Below, piece after piece: positions 25,670 to 35,304 of a stretch of DNA of 64,000 bases. Source of the stretch: Shewanella chilikensis (GTDB lineage Bacteria; Pseudomonadota; Gammaproteobacteria; Enterobacterales; Shewanellaceae); assembly GCF_002836945.1 (NCBI RefSeq), contig NZ_NIJM01000007.1, positions 47,984-111,983 on the forward strand, written 5' to 3'. Both the position numbers and the translations under genes were made by a program. Every line of letters starts with the position of its first letter. The stretch's first letter is position 1. A model generated the notes under the pieces. That model was not told the DNA's origin, made no database searches, and saw only the letters and a list, made by a program, of their open reading frames with translations.

Positions 25670-25707
25670 GGAGATCCTGTTCCTCTAATGAGGGATGCTG
25701 ATTGGGT

Positions 25708-25734
25708 AACGGCCTGTCTTCCTGACAGGCCGTT
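25708..25734 (-). other. Intercistronic hairpin between tkt and epd
   Basis: An 11-bp perfect stem AACGGCCTGTC / GACAGGCCGTT with a five-base loop, in the 131-base gap after tkt. There is no T run after it on the transcribed strand, so partial termination or mRNA processing is more likely than a full stop. Confidence 0.55.
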
Positions 25735-25800
25735 GCACTTCCTGGGCGGCATTCCATTGCCTGGTTGCCGCACAGTCATTTCCAATCAGGCAGGCGCGGC

Positions 25801-27795
25801 TCAGGCGAGCAGAGCCTTACCGGCTTCAACCACTTTATCGACAGTGAAACCGAACATCTCAAACAACTGATTGGCAGGCGCTGACTCACCGAAGCTGGTC
25901 ATGCCAATAATGCGGCCATTCAGGCCGACATACTTATACCAGTAATCGGCAATGCCCGCTTCCACTGCCAATCGTTTTGTGACATTGGCTGGCAGTACGG
26001 CTTCTTTATAAGCCGCGTCCTGTTGGTCGAATACGTCGGTAGATGGCATGGAAACCACGCGCACCTTGGCGCCAGTAGCGGCCAGCTCAGCCTGGGCCTT
26101 AACTGCCAACTCGACTTCGCTGCCGGTGGCAATGATGATCAGCTCAGGCGTGCCTTCACAATCCACCAGCACATAACCGCCCTTGGCCACATCGCTCAGC
26201 TGCTCGGCGCTACGTGGCATCTGGGTCAGGTTCTGACGCGAGAAGATCAGTGAAGTTGGGCCGTCTTTGCGCTCAATGGCGTACTTCCAGGCGATGGCAG
26301 ATTCTACCTGGTCACATGGACGCCAGGTGCTCATGTTGGGAGTCATACGCAAAGAGGCAATCTGCTCAACCGGCTGGTGAGTCGGGCCATCTTCACCCAG
26401 ACCAATGGAGTCGTGGGTATAGACTTGAATATTCTGCACCTTCATCAGCGCAGCCATCCGCATGGCGTTACGGGCGTATTCCATAAACATCAGGAAGGTG
26501 GCGCCGTAAGGAACAAACCCGCCGTGCAGGGCAATACCGTTGATGATGGCGGTCATACCAAACTCACGCACACCATAGTGCAGGTAGTTGCCGCTGGCAT
26601 CTTCGGCCGAAATAGGTTTGGAACCTGAGTACATGGTCAGGTTGGAAGGCGCCAGGTCAGCACTGCCCCCTAAGAATTCCGGTAGCATTTTACCGAAAGC
26701 TTCCAGCGCATTTTGCGAGGCCTTACGGGAAGCGATATTGGCAGGGTTAGCCTGCAACTGCTCTATATAGGCGTTGGCATCGGCGTCAAAGTTGGCTGGC
26801 AGTTCACCGTTAAGGCGACGCTTGAGCTCGGCGGCCAGCGCAGGGTGAGCGGCTTCATAGGCGGCGAACTTGTCGTTCCAGCTACTTTCGGCGGCCTTAC
26901 CGGCTTCCTTGGCATCCCAAGCTGCATAGATTTCAGATGGGATCACAAATGGGTCGTGCTTCCAGCCCAGGAATTCACGGGCGGCGGCGATTTCAGCATC
27001 ACCCAGCGGCGCACCGTGGCAATCGTGAGAACCGGACTTGTTGGGTGAACCGTAACCTATGATGGTCTTGCAGCAGATCAACGATGGACGCGGATCGGCC
27101 TTGGCGGCTTCAATGGCGGCGTTAATAGCTTGTGGGTCGTGACCATCGACACCGGCAACCACGTGCCAGCCATAGGCTTCAAAGCGCTTGGGAGTATCAT
27201 CGCTGAACCAACCTTCAACATGACCATCGATGGAGATACCGTTGTCATCCCAGAAGGCGATCAGTTTGCCAAGACCCAGGGTACCGGCCAGTGAGCAGGC
27301 CTCATGGGAGATACCTTCCATCAGACAGCCGTCACCCATGAAGACATAAGTGTGATGATCGACAATATCGTGACCGTCACGGTTAAACTGAGCCGCCAGA
27401 GCCTTTTCCGCAATCGCCATACCTACGGCATTGGTGATGCCTTGCCCCAAAGGCCCTGTGGTGGTTTCGATGCCGGGAGCATAACCATATTCAGGATGGC
27501 CCGGAGTGCGTGAGTGCAGTTGACGGAACTGCTTGAGATCTTCAATGCCCAGATCATAACCCGCCAGATGCAGCAGTGAGTAATGCAGCATGGAACCATG
27601 GCCGTTTGACAGCACAAAGCGGTCGCGGTCGGCCCATTGAGGGTTCACAGGGTTGTGCTTGAGGTGATCCCGCCACAGGACTTCGGCGATATCAGCCATC
27701 CCCATGGGAGCACCGGGGTGGCCGGAATTGGCCTTTTGGACAGCGTCCATACTTAAAACACGGATAGCGTTAGCGAGTTCTTTACGGGAAGACAT
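25801..27795 (-). CDS. tkt: Transketolase
   Basis: A 664-residue thiamine-diphosphate enzyme of the pentose phosphate pathway that moves two-carbon units between sugar phosphates. The TPP-binding GDG motif ([16 protein letters not shown]), [14 protein letters not shown] at the N-terminus and [15 protein letters not shown] in the pyrimidine domain are intact. Its product erythrose 4-phosphate is the substrate of the next gene, epd. The ATG at 27795 has AGGAGAG upstream. It heads the tkt-epd-pgk-fba cluster and is divergent from metK. Confidence 0.95.
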   Translation of the reverse strand: MSSRKELANAIRVLSMDAVQKANSGHPGAPMGMADIAEVLWRDHLKHNPVNPQWADRDRFVLSNGHGSMLHYSLLHLAGYDLGIEDLKQFRQLHSRTPGHPEYGYAPGIETTTGPLGQGITNAVGMAIAEKALAAQFNRDGHDIVDHHTYVFMGDGCLMEGISHEACSLAGTLGLGKLIAFWDDNGISIDGHVEGWFSDDTPKRFEAYGWHVVAGVDGHDPQAINAAIEAAKADPRPSLICCKTIIGYGSPNKSGSHDCHGAPLGDAEIAAAREFLGWKHDPFVIPSEIYAAWDAKEAGKAAESSWNDKFAAYEAAHPALAAELKRRLNGELPANFDADANAYIEQLQANPANIASRKASQNALEAFGKMLPEFLGGSADLAPSNLTMYSGSKPISAEDASGNYLHYGVREFGMTAIINGIALHGGFVPYGATFLMFMEYARNAMRMAALMKVQNIQVYTHDSIGLGEDGPTHQPVEQIASLRMTPNMSTWRPCDQVESAIAWKYAIERKDGPTSLIFSRQNLTQMPRSAEQLSDVAKGGYVLVDCEGTPELIIIATGSEVELAVKAQAELAATGAKVRVVSMPSTDVFDQQDAAYKEAVLPANVTKRLAVEAGIADYWYKYVGLNGRIIGMTSFGESAPANQLFEMFGFTVDKVVEAGKALLA

Positions 27796-28239
27796 GCTCT
27801 CTCCTGCTTGATCTTAGAGGTCTTGGGCAAAATGGAGTCATATTTTCCCCTACCGGGCAGAAGGACGCAAATAAAATTCACCCTCTCACGACGGCAAAAG
27901 CAGCCCAGGCTTTGCTTTGTGTTTACATTTGCACCTCATTTACGAAGCTTACCGCTCACAAAGCTGTCAACTTGCCTGTCCGCTGATCGCTTTCAATGCG
28001 GCTGCCTGGGTTAAAGCGCCATAGGAAAAACCCCATCCAGATACAGATGAACCTGATACATTTCAGCAAAATAGCTGAAAACAGTGGAAAAAGCTCTTAG
28101 TCATTTGGGCCGATTCCTGCGCCATGGCGCACAAATATTTGCGACAAGGGGTGTCATCCCAGTCGAATTCCACTAAAATGGCCGTCTAGATGTAGATGCT
28201 TCTACACGTTTGAATTCCACAGACGAGATTTTCCGAATT
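27796..28239. promoter_or_regulatory. Divergent tkt / metK promoter region with MetJ boxes
   Basis: A 444-base gap without a credible gene. At its metK end four 8-mers stand in register at 28180-28211 (GGCCGTCT, AGATGTAG, ATGCTTCT, ACACGTTT), each matching the MetJ half-site AGACGTCT at five or six of eight positions. A -10-like TAAAAT (28174-28179) directly precedes them, so the operator would cover the start of transcription. The remaining part is probably the tkt promoter; I see no other clear signal there. Confidence 0.6.
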
Positions 28240-29391
28240 ATGGCAAAACACTTGTTTACCTCTGAGTCAGTCTCAGAAGGACATCCAGATAAAATCGCCG
28301 ATCAGATTTCTGATGCGGTACTCGACGCGATTCTGGCTCAGGATCCCAAGGCCCGCGTAGCCTGTGAAACCTTGGTCAAGACAGGTATGGTACTGGTAGC
28401 CGGTGAAGTCACCACCTCTGCCTGGGTCGATATTGAAGAACTGACCCGTAAAACCGTTCGCGAAATAGGTTATACCCACTCGGATATGGGTTTTGATGCC
28501 GACAGCTGCGCGGTACTGAACGCCATCGGCAAGCAGTCCCCCGATATCAACCAAGGTGTAGACCGTGCCGATCCCAAAGAACAGGGTGCCGGTGACCAGG
28601 GTCTGATGTTCGGTTACGCCAGCAATGAGACCGACGTGCTGATGCCCGCTCCTATCACCTACGCTCACCAGTTGGTTAAGCGCCAGTCAGAAGTACGCAA
28701 GAGCGGCGCTCTGCCTTGGCTGCGTCCCGATGCCAAGTCTCAGGTGACTTTCGCCTACGAAGACAACAAGATTGTCGGTATCGATGCCGTGGTACTTTCT
28801 ACCCAGCATTGCGAAAGCGTCAGTCAGGCGGATCTGGTGGAAGGCGTGATGGAAACCATCATCAAGCCGGTATTGCCAGCCCAGTGGCTGAACAAGGACA
28901 CCAAGTACTTCATCAACCCAACCGGCCGTTTCGTTATCGGTGGCCCTATGGGTGACTGTGGTTTGACCGGTCGCAAGATCATTGTTGATACCTACGGCGG
29001 CATGGCCCGTCACGGTGGTGGCGCCTTCTCAGGTAAAGACCCATCCAAGGTTGACCGTAGCGCCGCTTACGCTGCCCGTTACGTTGCCAAGAACATAGTG
29101 GCTGCAGGTCTGGCGGATCGCTGTGAAATCCAGGTGTCTTACGCCATTGGTGTGGCCGAACCGACCTCCATCAGTGTGGAAACCTTCGGTACAGGCAAAG
29201 TCTCGCAAGAATTGCTTATCCAGTTGGTACGTCAGCACTTCGATCTGCGTCCATACGGCCTGACCGAGATGCTGGATCTGGCGCGTCCCATCTATCAAGG
29301 CACCGCCGCTTACGGTCACTTCGGCCGTGACGAGTTCCCATGGGAGCAAACCAACAAGGCTGAAGCCCTACGCGCCGACGCAGGTCTGTAA
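28240..29391 (+). CDS. metK: S-adenosylmethionine synthetase
   Basis: A 383-residue enzyme making S-adenosylmethionine from methionine and ATP. Motifs are complete: [21 protein letters not shown] at the start, [12 protein letters not shown] (methionine/ATP site), and the P-loop-like [23 protein letters not shown]. The ATG at 28240 gives the standard MAKHLFTSE start. The upstream MetJ boxes fit feedback control by its own product, the MetJ corepressor. A terminator follows 15 bases after the stop. Confidence 0.97.
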   Translation: MAKHLFTSESVSEGHPDKIADQISDAVLDAILAQDPKARVACETLVKTGMVLVAGEVTTSAWVDIEELTRKTVREIGYTHSDMGFDADSCAVLNAIGKQSPDINQGVDRADPKEQGAGDQGLMFGYASNETDVLMPAPITYAHQLVKRQSEVRKSGALPWLRPDAKSQVTFAYEDNKIVGIDAVVLSTQHCESVSQADLVEGVMETIIKPVLPAQWLNKDTKYFINPTGRFVIGGPMGDCGLTGRKIIVDTYGGMARHGGGAFSGKDPSKVDRSAAYAARYVAKNIVAAGLADRCEIQVSYAIGVAEPTSISVETFGTGKVSQELLIQLVRQHFDLRPYGLTEMLDLARPIYQGTAAYGHFGRDEFPWEQTNKAEALRADAGL

Positions 29392-29405
29392 TAGACTCAG
29401 CTTGT

Positions 29406-29431
29406 AAAAACCGCCTCAGGGCGGTTTTTTT
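29406..29431 (+). terminator. Terminator after metK
   Basis: An 8-bp perfect stem AAACCGCC / GGCGGTTT with a four-base loop is followed by a run of T bases. Confidence 0.9.
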
Positions 29432-29450
29432 ATATCTGCCGGGCTGACAC

Positions 29451-29780
29451 TCAGTAACAGTGATCGAAATGGGCCGTTTCCATACAGAGGTAACCCAACT
29501 GCTCGGCCGATAGCGGCGTGATATCCAACACTTTCATTGGAGTGAATTCGGTGCCGGTCAATAGACGGATCTGCACCTGATAACTGTTGCTGCGCCCACA
29601 GTCAAAACAAACGCCCAAGGCTTGCAGCAGATAATGCGGCTTGCCATCGATTTGGGCTTCAAAAGCCTTTGCCTGCTCGCCCTGCAGCGCTAAAACAGAC
29701 ACCAGGTATCTGACATTATCCCAGGCAGAGAGCCTTAGCGACTCACAGGCTTGCAGTAGGGTTTCTGGCGTGTTTTGCAT
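29451..29780 (-). CDS. Small conserved-looking protein, function unknown
   Basis: A 109-residue soluble protein that I do not recognise. It has no signal or membrane segment and contains CFDCG (a possible metal or disulfide pair) and two further cysteines in the C-terminal part. GGGAGAG precedes the ATG at 29780. It lies 25 bases after a GNAT acetyltransferase gene on the same strand, so the two probably share a transcript. It converges on metK, whose terminator separates them. Confidence 0.65.
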   Translation of the reverse strand: MQNTPETLLQACESLRLSAWDNVRYLVSVLALQGEQAKAFEAQIDGKPHYLLQALGVCFDCGRSNSYQVQIRLLTGTEFTPMKVLDITPLSAEQLGYLCMETAHFDHCY

Positions 29781-29805
29781 CTACTCTCCCGCGTAAAAGC
29801 AACTG

Positions 29806-30342
29806 TTACCCCAGCAGCAGATAAAAATCCCTGCCACAAAGGGTGACAAAGTCCAGGGTGCGCATGCGGCCATCCCGGCTATGGGCACGTATAGACGCCT
29901 CGTTGTCCTCGGCGATCAGTGCCAGCCAAGGCGCACTGATGTTGGCTCTGGCGGCGCCGTAAAGCTTATCAAACACGCCCTTGCCACGATAATCAGGATG
30001 CACCCAAACCGGGCCGTAATTCAGAGTCTGCTGCCAGTTCAGCCCCAGGTCAAAGCGATTCTGGGCCAGTTGCCGACAGAGGGCCTGACACAAAGGCGAA
30101 TGCTTGAGTTTATCCCAACTGCCGCTTATCAGATAACCGACTACTTTAGTCGCGTCCAACGCCAGCCATACATGACCGGAAGCCACCAGAGGTTCAAGCT
30201 CCTTGGCCGAAAAACCCTGCCCTTGCATGCCCTGTGTACGCTCTCTGGCACTCAATTCATCCTGGCCGAAGCGCTGCTCCAGACAAGCTATCGTCTCAAC
30301 ATCGGCCGCCTCGGCCTGGCGGTATTGCATGGTTTTCGGCAT
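29806..30342 (-). CDS. GNAT-family N-acetyltransferase
   Basis: A 178-residue GNAT protein. The acetyl-CoA-binding stretch is VHPDYRGKGVFDKLYGAA, followed by a typical later strand (LALIAEDNEASIRAHSRDG). The substrate cannot be predicted. The ATG at 30342 has a poor ribosome-binding site, and MQYRQAEAADVE four codons on is an alternative that fits the usual GNAT beginning. It is followed after 25 bases by the small 29451-29780 gene. Confidence 0.78.
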   Translation of the reverse strand: MPKTMQYRQAEAADVETIACLEQRFGQDELSARERTQGMQGQGFSAKELEPLVASGHVWLALDATKVVGYLISGSWDKLKHSPLCQALCRQLAQNRFDLGLNWQQTLNYGPVWVHPDYRGKGVFDKLYGAARANISAPWLALIAEDNEASIRAHSRDGRMRTLDFVTLCGRDFYLLLG

Positions 30343-30471
30343 TAAAAAGACTCAGCAATAAAAGAAGCCGCATTATAGCCAAAGCAGGTTTGAGCCGCAC
30401 TCGATTTGCGAAATTCCCATACTGCTTCCACACTTAAAGTTGAACTTAAGCCACTTCACTCAGGAAGAGAC

Positions 30472-31425
30472 ATGCTCCCGGATACCATAGACCCAGGCAA
30501 GAGCCTATTGGAAAATGAAAGCCACAGACTCAACCTTATTCGCTGGATGCATCAATGTGAGCTAATGAAACGTTACTACCAGGCCGACAAAGTCTTTGTG
30601 CTGCAAAAGACAGATCAGGGATTCGAAGTCATTGTCAGCGCCGCCGATGCCAGCCACAGGTTCCCGCCCGGCAAGGTATTCTCTGCAGATGAAAGTGTAT
30701 TCCAGCGTATGGTCGATAGCCCACCCGAGGGCGTCAATCTGGATCTCACCCGCTCCACCAATGATGACAACCCAAAAGAGTTCAGCAATGTCCTGGGAAT
30801 TCTATCCCGGCCAGTGCTCTGGCCCGACGGTTCAGTATTCGGTTGCCTGTGTGTCATCAATGCCCATGCCAGCGAGCAGCAGCACATAAGCCCTTATATG
30901 CTGGAACCGTTTCAAATTCTGCTACAGCAAGACTTGGCGCTCCTATGCCAAAGCCATAGAATCGAATCGCTATCCATGCGTGACCGGGATACCGGCATAC
31001 TCAACCGTTATGGTTTCATTATGATGGCGCCCAGACAGCTCAATCTCGGTCGCCGCTTCGGTGCTCATTCAGGCATTATTTTTTTTGAGTTGGTACCTGG
31101 TGTGAATATGGATGCCGAAACGCTGGCACGTCATCATAAGGAACTCGGCAACCTGATCCTCAGTACCATAAGAACCGCGGATATTGCCGCCCACTACAAC
31201 GACAGCCAATACGTCTTGCTGGTGTTTGTCGACCTGGAACGGGATCTGGAACACATTATCAAACGCCTTGAACGGCAGATGAACCAGTTTTCGGCACCAT
31301 TGCAGTTGGACTCCAGCAGTTGCTTTTTCAGCCCGGATTCAGCAGCCAAGCTGGCACCCATGCTGGAAAGTGCCAGAGCAGGACTCAAGTCATCCAAACA
31401 AAAGAAAGAAACAGAAAAGCCTTGA
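30472..31425 (+). CDS. GAF-like plus degenerate GGDEF protein, copy 1
   Basis: A 317-residue cytoplasmic protein. Residues 30-160 look like a GAF-type sensor (RPVLWPDGSVFGCLCVIN). Residues 165-300 follow the diguanylate cyclase fold, starting DRDTGILNRYGF, but the catalytic GGDEF signature is replaced by NDSQY (243-247), so cyclase activity is very unlikely. A paralogue follows at 31546-32406 with the same replacement. AGGAAGAG precedes the ATG at 30472; the longer frame has no such site. It may bind a ligand or a partner rather than make c-di-GMP (inference). Confidence 0.72.
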   Translation: MLPDTIDPGKSLLENESHRLNLIRWMHQCELMKRYYQADKVFVLQKTDQGFEVIVSAADASHRFPPGKVFSADESVFQRMVDSPPEGVNLDLTRSTNDDNPKEFSNVLGILSRPVLWPDGSVFGCLCVINAHASEQQHISPYMLEPFQILLQQDLALLCQSHRIESLSMRDRDTGILNRYGFIMMAPRQLNLGRRFGAHSGIIFFELVPGVNMDAETLARHHKELGNLILSTIRTADIAAHYNDSQYVLLVFVDLERDLEHIIKRLERQMNQFSAPLQLDSSSCFFSPDSAAKLAPMLESARAGLKSSKQKKETEKP

Positions 31426-31545
31426 TTCAAAGCACAGAACAAGCATTAAAAAGACTTAGATCCAATAACCGATTCTTTGCATTTCATTAACGAGAACGGT
31501 TAGGTATCCTGAGGCAATCCCAGCCATCAAAAATACGATAACTAT

Positions 31546-32406
31546 ATGCATGCGCCACTGACGGAGAAAACCACTGGCTTAAGAGACCACCCCAACGACC
31601 CTTTAAAGCTCAGCCATTGGCAAAACCGCTTAACCACTGTCAGAGAAATATTTCATGCACAAACAGTATTACTGCTGCAGTATATGCCTGATACTCAAGT
31701 TCAGGTATTGAGCTACAGTTCGGCGGCTGAAATCCCAACTGAATTTGAAGATATTGCCTCTATGCTGCAACACTTTGCTGCTAACCCGGCCAAGACCATC
31801 AATTACCCACTTCATTGGTCCGATGGCAAGCTGTTTGGTGAATTACTGATCCTCAATGGCAAACCCAAGGTGGCGATAGAGCAGTTGCAGTCTTTGCTGG
31901 AACCTATGTTGGCGCTGCTCAAGAGTGAGCTTGGACAGTTGCAACTGATGGAACAGATGGAGTCTCTGTCTTTGCAAGATGAACTCACAGGTATGCTCAA
32001 TCCCAGGGGCTTTAATCTACTGGCACCAAGGCAGTTGAGTCTTAGTCGCCGTTTGGGCTCCCATGCCGGACTTTTACTGTTGGAAGGCAAGGAACTTAAC
32101 TCAAACCGTATTGCCGGACTACAACAAGATAAGGCCCTGAAAATACTGGCAAGGGTGATACTGGAAAACATGCGTGAAGCCGATATCTGCACCAGGTTGA
32201 ATAAAAGCCAATTCATTATCCTGGCATTTGTAGACAACCAAGCGCATTTGGATATTCTCACCAGCCGCCTAAAAAAGCAGGTCAGTCGCAGCGATTGCGG
32301 CCTACAATTACTGGTGGGGAGAAGTTTCTTTGCACCTGACTCCCACTTCAAACTTTCACCTATGTTGGAACAGGCAGAGCAAGATCTACTGCAATATAAA
32401 ACTTAA
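31546..32406 (+). CDS. GAF-like plus degenerate GGDEF protein, copy 2
   Basis: A 286-residue paralogue of the preceding gene product. It shares PLHWSDGKLFGELLILN in the GAF-like part, LQDELTGMLNPRGFNLLAPR in the GGDEF-fold part, and ADICTRLNKSQF where a cyclase would have GGDEF. The N-x-S-Q-aromatic pattern is kept in both copies although the rest has diverged, which suggests it matters. Tandem arrangement points to local duplication. The start at 31546 has no strong ribosome-binding site, and 120 bases separate the copies. Confidence 0.7.
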   Translation: MHAPLTEKTTGLRDHPNDPLKLSHWQNRLTTVREIFHAQTVLLLQYMPDTQVQVLSYSSAAEIPTEFEDIASMLQHFAANPAKTINYPLHWSDGKLFGELLILNGKPKVAIEQLQSLLEPMLALLKSELGQLQLMEQMESLSLQDELTGMLNPRGFNLLAPRQLSLSRRLGSHAGLLLLEGKELNSNRIAGLQQDKALKILARVILENMREADICTRLNKSQFIILAFVDNQAHLDILTSRLKKQVSRSDCGLQLLVGRSFFAPDSHFKLSPMLEQAEQDLLQYKT

Positions 32407-32462
32407 CGCCAATCCGGCATAAGCCGCTTATGTTGAGTAAACCAAGCTACGAACTTGGGCGA

Positions 32463-32693
32463 TTATTGCGGTTTTTGATCCTGTGCCTTGGCCCATTGGA
32501 TAAAGATAACCACAGGATATGGCGACATAAATACCAAGCCCAAGCCTATCAGCGAGGCAATAGTCAACATTCCGCTGACCTCTAGCGCCATAGTGGTCAA
32601 CATATAAAGCCCAATACCGCCAAGCAGCATTAACACTCCCATCCAATGTAACAACTTTAGAAGGCCTATCACTGAGTTAGCATTGGATATCAC
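32463..32693 (-). CDS. Small membrane protein with two membrane segments
   Basis: A 76-residue protein with two hydrophobic segments (LLHWMGVLMLLGGIGLYML; LIGLGLVFMSPYPVVIFI) and a polar C-terminus. I cannot name a family. The start is a GTG at 32693 preceded by a strong purine-rich site (GGGGGAGAAGG), which argues that the frame is real. It is divergent from the META-domain gene. Confidence 0.6.
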   Translation of the reverse strand: MISNANSVIGLLKLLHWMGVLMLLGGIGLYMLTTMALEVSGMLTIASLIGLGLVFMSPYPVVIFIQWAKAQDQKPQ

Positions 32694-32760
32694 CCTTCTC
32701 CCCCTTTTTAATCCGCGTTATTCTTGTCACACTATAAAGGCTTTATAGACTAATGGAAAA

Positions 32761-33180
32761 ATGACCATGATTAAGAAAACTCTCGTAGCTGCTGCGCTGC
32801 TATTTGGTCTGGCTGCCTGCCAAACCACCCCGGATACCCAAGGTCAGTTTCTGCCACTGGAAGGCAGCTGGCAAGTAGAAAGCATTATGGGACAACCGAC
32901 AATAGATTACAGTCCCGCCCAGCTGGTTTTTACCAAGGATGGCAAATTGTCAGGTAACAACAGCTGCAATAACTTCTTCGGCACCTATTCCCAGGAAGGC
33001 TTGAAGTTAAAGCTCTCCCCCGCCGGCAGCACAATGAAAGCCTGTGTCGATGCACTGATGGCCCAAGAACAACTGGTGATGCAGGCCCTACCTCAGGTGA
33101 CCCAAGGTGAAATCAGCAATGGCAAACTCTTGCTCAAGGGGGTTGACGGCCAGGTTCTGCTGCAACTCAGCAGCCTCTGA
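32761..33180 (+). CDS. META-domain (HslJ-like) lipoprotein
   Basis: A 139-residue lipoprotein with a signal peptide and lipobox LAAC, followed by one META domain (LEGSWQVESIMGQPT; NNSCNNFFGTYSQEG; TMKACVDALMAQEQ). The family includes heat-inducible HslJ of E. coli, linked to novobiocin resistance; the molecular function is unknown. Two cysteines in the domain may pair. The start at 32761 or the ATG two codons later are both possible. Confidence 0.85.
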   Translation: MTMIKKTLVAAALLFGLAACQTTPDTQGQFLPLEGSWQVESIMGQPTIDYSPAQLVFTKDGKLSGNNSCNNFFGTYSQEGLKLKLSPAGSTMKACVDALMAQEQLVMQALPQVTQGEISNGKLLLKGVDGQVLLQLSSL

Positions 33181-33195
33181 TTTTTCCCTTCAGTC

Positions 33196-33226
33196 ATAAA
33201 AAAACCGCCTTCAGGCGGTTTTTTCA
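33196..33226. terminator. Bidirectional terminator
   Basis: An 11-bp perfect stem AAAAACCGCCT / AGGCGGTTTTT with a two-base loop drawn here (probably opening to four), with A and T runs on both sides. It serves the META-domain gene and the convergent symporter gene. Confidence 0.88.
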
Positions 33227-33241
33227 TTTATGTAACTCATA

Positions 33242-34564
33242 TCAATTACGACCATGCTCTATAGTGTCAACGGCATTCTGTTCAGCTATCAGAGCACTCT
33301 GCTGCATATCGGCATTATAGTGTTCAATATCCAATTCATTTTCCGACTTGGCAATCACAGTAGTTGCCACCAAGTCGCCGGAGACGTTAACCACAGTGCG
33401 GGCCATATCCAGAATACGGTCGATACCGGCAATAATCGCCACCCCTTCCAGCGGCAAACCTACTGTGGTCAGCACCAGCGTCAACATCACCAAACCGGCG
33501 CCGGGCACACCTGCAGTACCTATAGAAGCCAGCGTCGCTGTCAGAATAATAGTGATGTAGTCCACCCAGGTGAGGTCTATGCCAAAGGCCTGAGCCACAA
33601 ACAGCGCAGTCACCCCTTGGTAGAGTGCGGTGCCATCCATATTGATAGTGGTACCCAGCGGTAGCACAAAACTGGAGATCTTCTTGTTCACCCCCAAGTA
33701 CTCACTGGCACACTTCATACTGGCCGGCAAGCTCCCCGCCGAGCTTGACGTGGTGAAGGCGACAGCCATGGCATTGCTTATACCCTTAAAGAAATGCAAT
33801 GGATTGAGACGGGCAAAGACACTCAAGACCAAGCTGTAGAAGCCGACAATATGCAGGAAACAACCGATATAAACGGCAACAATCACCTTAATGAGCGGCA
33901 ACAACATCTCCATGCCATACTCACCGGCGACCCAAGCCATCAAGCCAAACACCCCGTAGGGCGCCAGACTCATCACCATATCGGTCAGTTTATACATAGC
34001 TTCTGCCAGGCTCTCGAATACCCGAATCGCAGGCTTGCCATGTTCCCCTATCAACACCAGGGCAATCCCCAGCGCTACCGCAAACACTATCACTTGCAGT
34101 ATCTGCCCTTCGGCCAAAGCCGATACTGGATTGGTAGGCACTATGTTGATCAGGGTTTCCATCAAAGAGGGGGCCTGGGCAACCTTTTCGGTACCGATTT
34201 CAGGTGTCATGCTCAAGCCGGATCCCGGACGTATGACAGAACCGACAATCAACCCCAGGCTGATGGCAATGGAAGTGGTACCCAGGTAGAAAGCAAAGGA
34301 TTTAAAACCTATCCGCCCCATCTTGGCGGTATCCTGCATTGAGGTCACCCCCACTATCAGCGAGCAGAACACCAAAGGCACTATCAGCATCTTGATAGTG
34401 TTGACGAACAAAGTCCCTATCGGCTTGAGATAGATGGCGTCTTTACCCAGCATCAGTCCTGTGCTCATCCCCAGAACCATACCTATCAGTATCTTCAGCC
34501 ACAAAGGCAGCCCCGACCAGCGTGACCACAGACGGCCGATGCGTGAAGGTTCGTGTTTTGACAT
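33242..34564 (-). CDS. Dicarboxylate/amino acid:cation symporter (DAACS family)
   Basis: A 440-residue transporter of the glutamate/C4-dicarboxylate symporter family. Diagnostic stretches are FTTSSSAGSLPASM (serine-rich hairpin), VLPLGTTINMDGTALYQG and GTAGVPGAGLVMLTLVL, then NVSGDLVATTVIAKSE. It would import glutamate, aspartate or a C4-dicarboxylate with Na+ or H+; the exact substrate is not decided here. The ATG at 34564 follows AAGG and is preferred over a longer frame. Monocistronic. Confidence 0.9.
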   Translation of the reverse strand: MSKHEPSRIGRLWSRWSGLPLWLKILIGMVLGMSTGLMLGKDAIYLKPIGTLFVNTIKMLIVPLVFCSLIVGVTSMQDTAKMGRIGFKSFAFYLGTTSIAISLGLIVGSVIRPGSGLSMTPEIGTEKVAQAPSLMETLINIVPTNPVSALAEGQILQVIVFAVALGIALVLIGEHGKPAIRVFESLAEAMYKLTDMVMSLAPYGVFGLMAWVAGEYGMEMLLPLIKVIVAVYIGCFLHIVGFYSLVLSVFARLNPLHFFKGISNAMAVAFTTSSSAGSLPASMKCASEYLGVNKKISSFVLPLGTTINMDGTALYQGVTALFVAQAFGIDLTWVDYITIILTATLASIGTAGVPGAGLVMLTLVLTTVGLPLEGVAIIAGIDRILDMARTVVNVSGDLVATTVIAKSENELDIEHYNADMQQSALIAEQNAVDTIEHGRN

Positions 34565-34852
34565 GTGTAAACCTTGATATTTGAAAAAGAGAGGGGCCAT
34601 TTCCTTGGCAGATGGCCGAGATCAGACATCAAGGCCGGTGCGCGAGTTTAGCACAGAGCACCTTCCGCAAGGATGATCTATATCACGCTGCCCGGTTCCT
34701 GAGGGAGTAACCATGAGTTGGCACTTGATAATCCGAGCAAAGCCGGAAGTGACACTTTTGATCCAGTCCCCTTTGCGCCTACACCTGACTGCTGATAAAT
34801 TGTGCCCCGCCCCACAAACACTCCGAAGCAAACAGAACTCAAAGGAATAATT

Positions 34853-35302
34853 ATGCTGCTAAGAAAAGGTACCCCAAAAGACACCGAGGCCCTGGTGGCC
34901 TTCAACCAGGCGATGGCACAGGAAACCGAAGGATTGGCACTGGATAGCGACACCCTGAGCCGTGGCGTCAGCACTCTATTGGAAAACCCCGCCAAAGGTT
35001 TTTATCTGGTGGCGGAGATCGATGGAGAGATTGCAGGCTCCTTGATGGTTACCTATGAATGGAGTGACTGGCGCGCCGCCGACTACTTCTGGATCCAGAG
35101 TGTCTATATCAAACCCGAGCACAGACGCAAGGGGATCTACCGCGCCCTGTATCAGGAGGTCAAAGCGCTGGCAGAGCGCCAGGGGGGCGCCGCCAGCTTC
35201 AGGCTCTATGTCGAGCAGGAAAACTCTCGTGCCCAGCAAACTTACCAGTCACTGGGCATGAGTCAGAGCCACTACTTGATGTATGAAGAAAAGCCCACCT
35301 AA
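34853..35302 (+). CDS. GNAT-family N-acetyltransferase
   Basis: A 149-residue GNAT enzyme: N-terminal MLLRKGTPKDTEALVAFN, the acetyl-CoA loop VYIKPEHRRKGIYRALYQEV, and the later strand RLYVEQENSRAQQTYQSLGM. The substrate is unknown. AAAGGA precedes the ATG at 34853; the 17-residue extension in the longer frame is unlikely. It is convergent with the serine deaminase gene, with two bases between stop codons. Confidence 0.85.
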   Translation: MLLRKGTPKDTEALVAFNQAMAQETEGLALDSDTLSRGVSTLLENPAKGFYLVAEIDGEIAGSLMVTYEWSDWRAADYFWIQSVYIKPEHRRKGIYRALYQEVKALAERQGGAASFRLYVEQENSRAQQTYQSLGMSQSHYLMYEEKPT

Positions 35303-35304
35303 GT

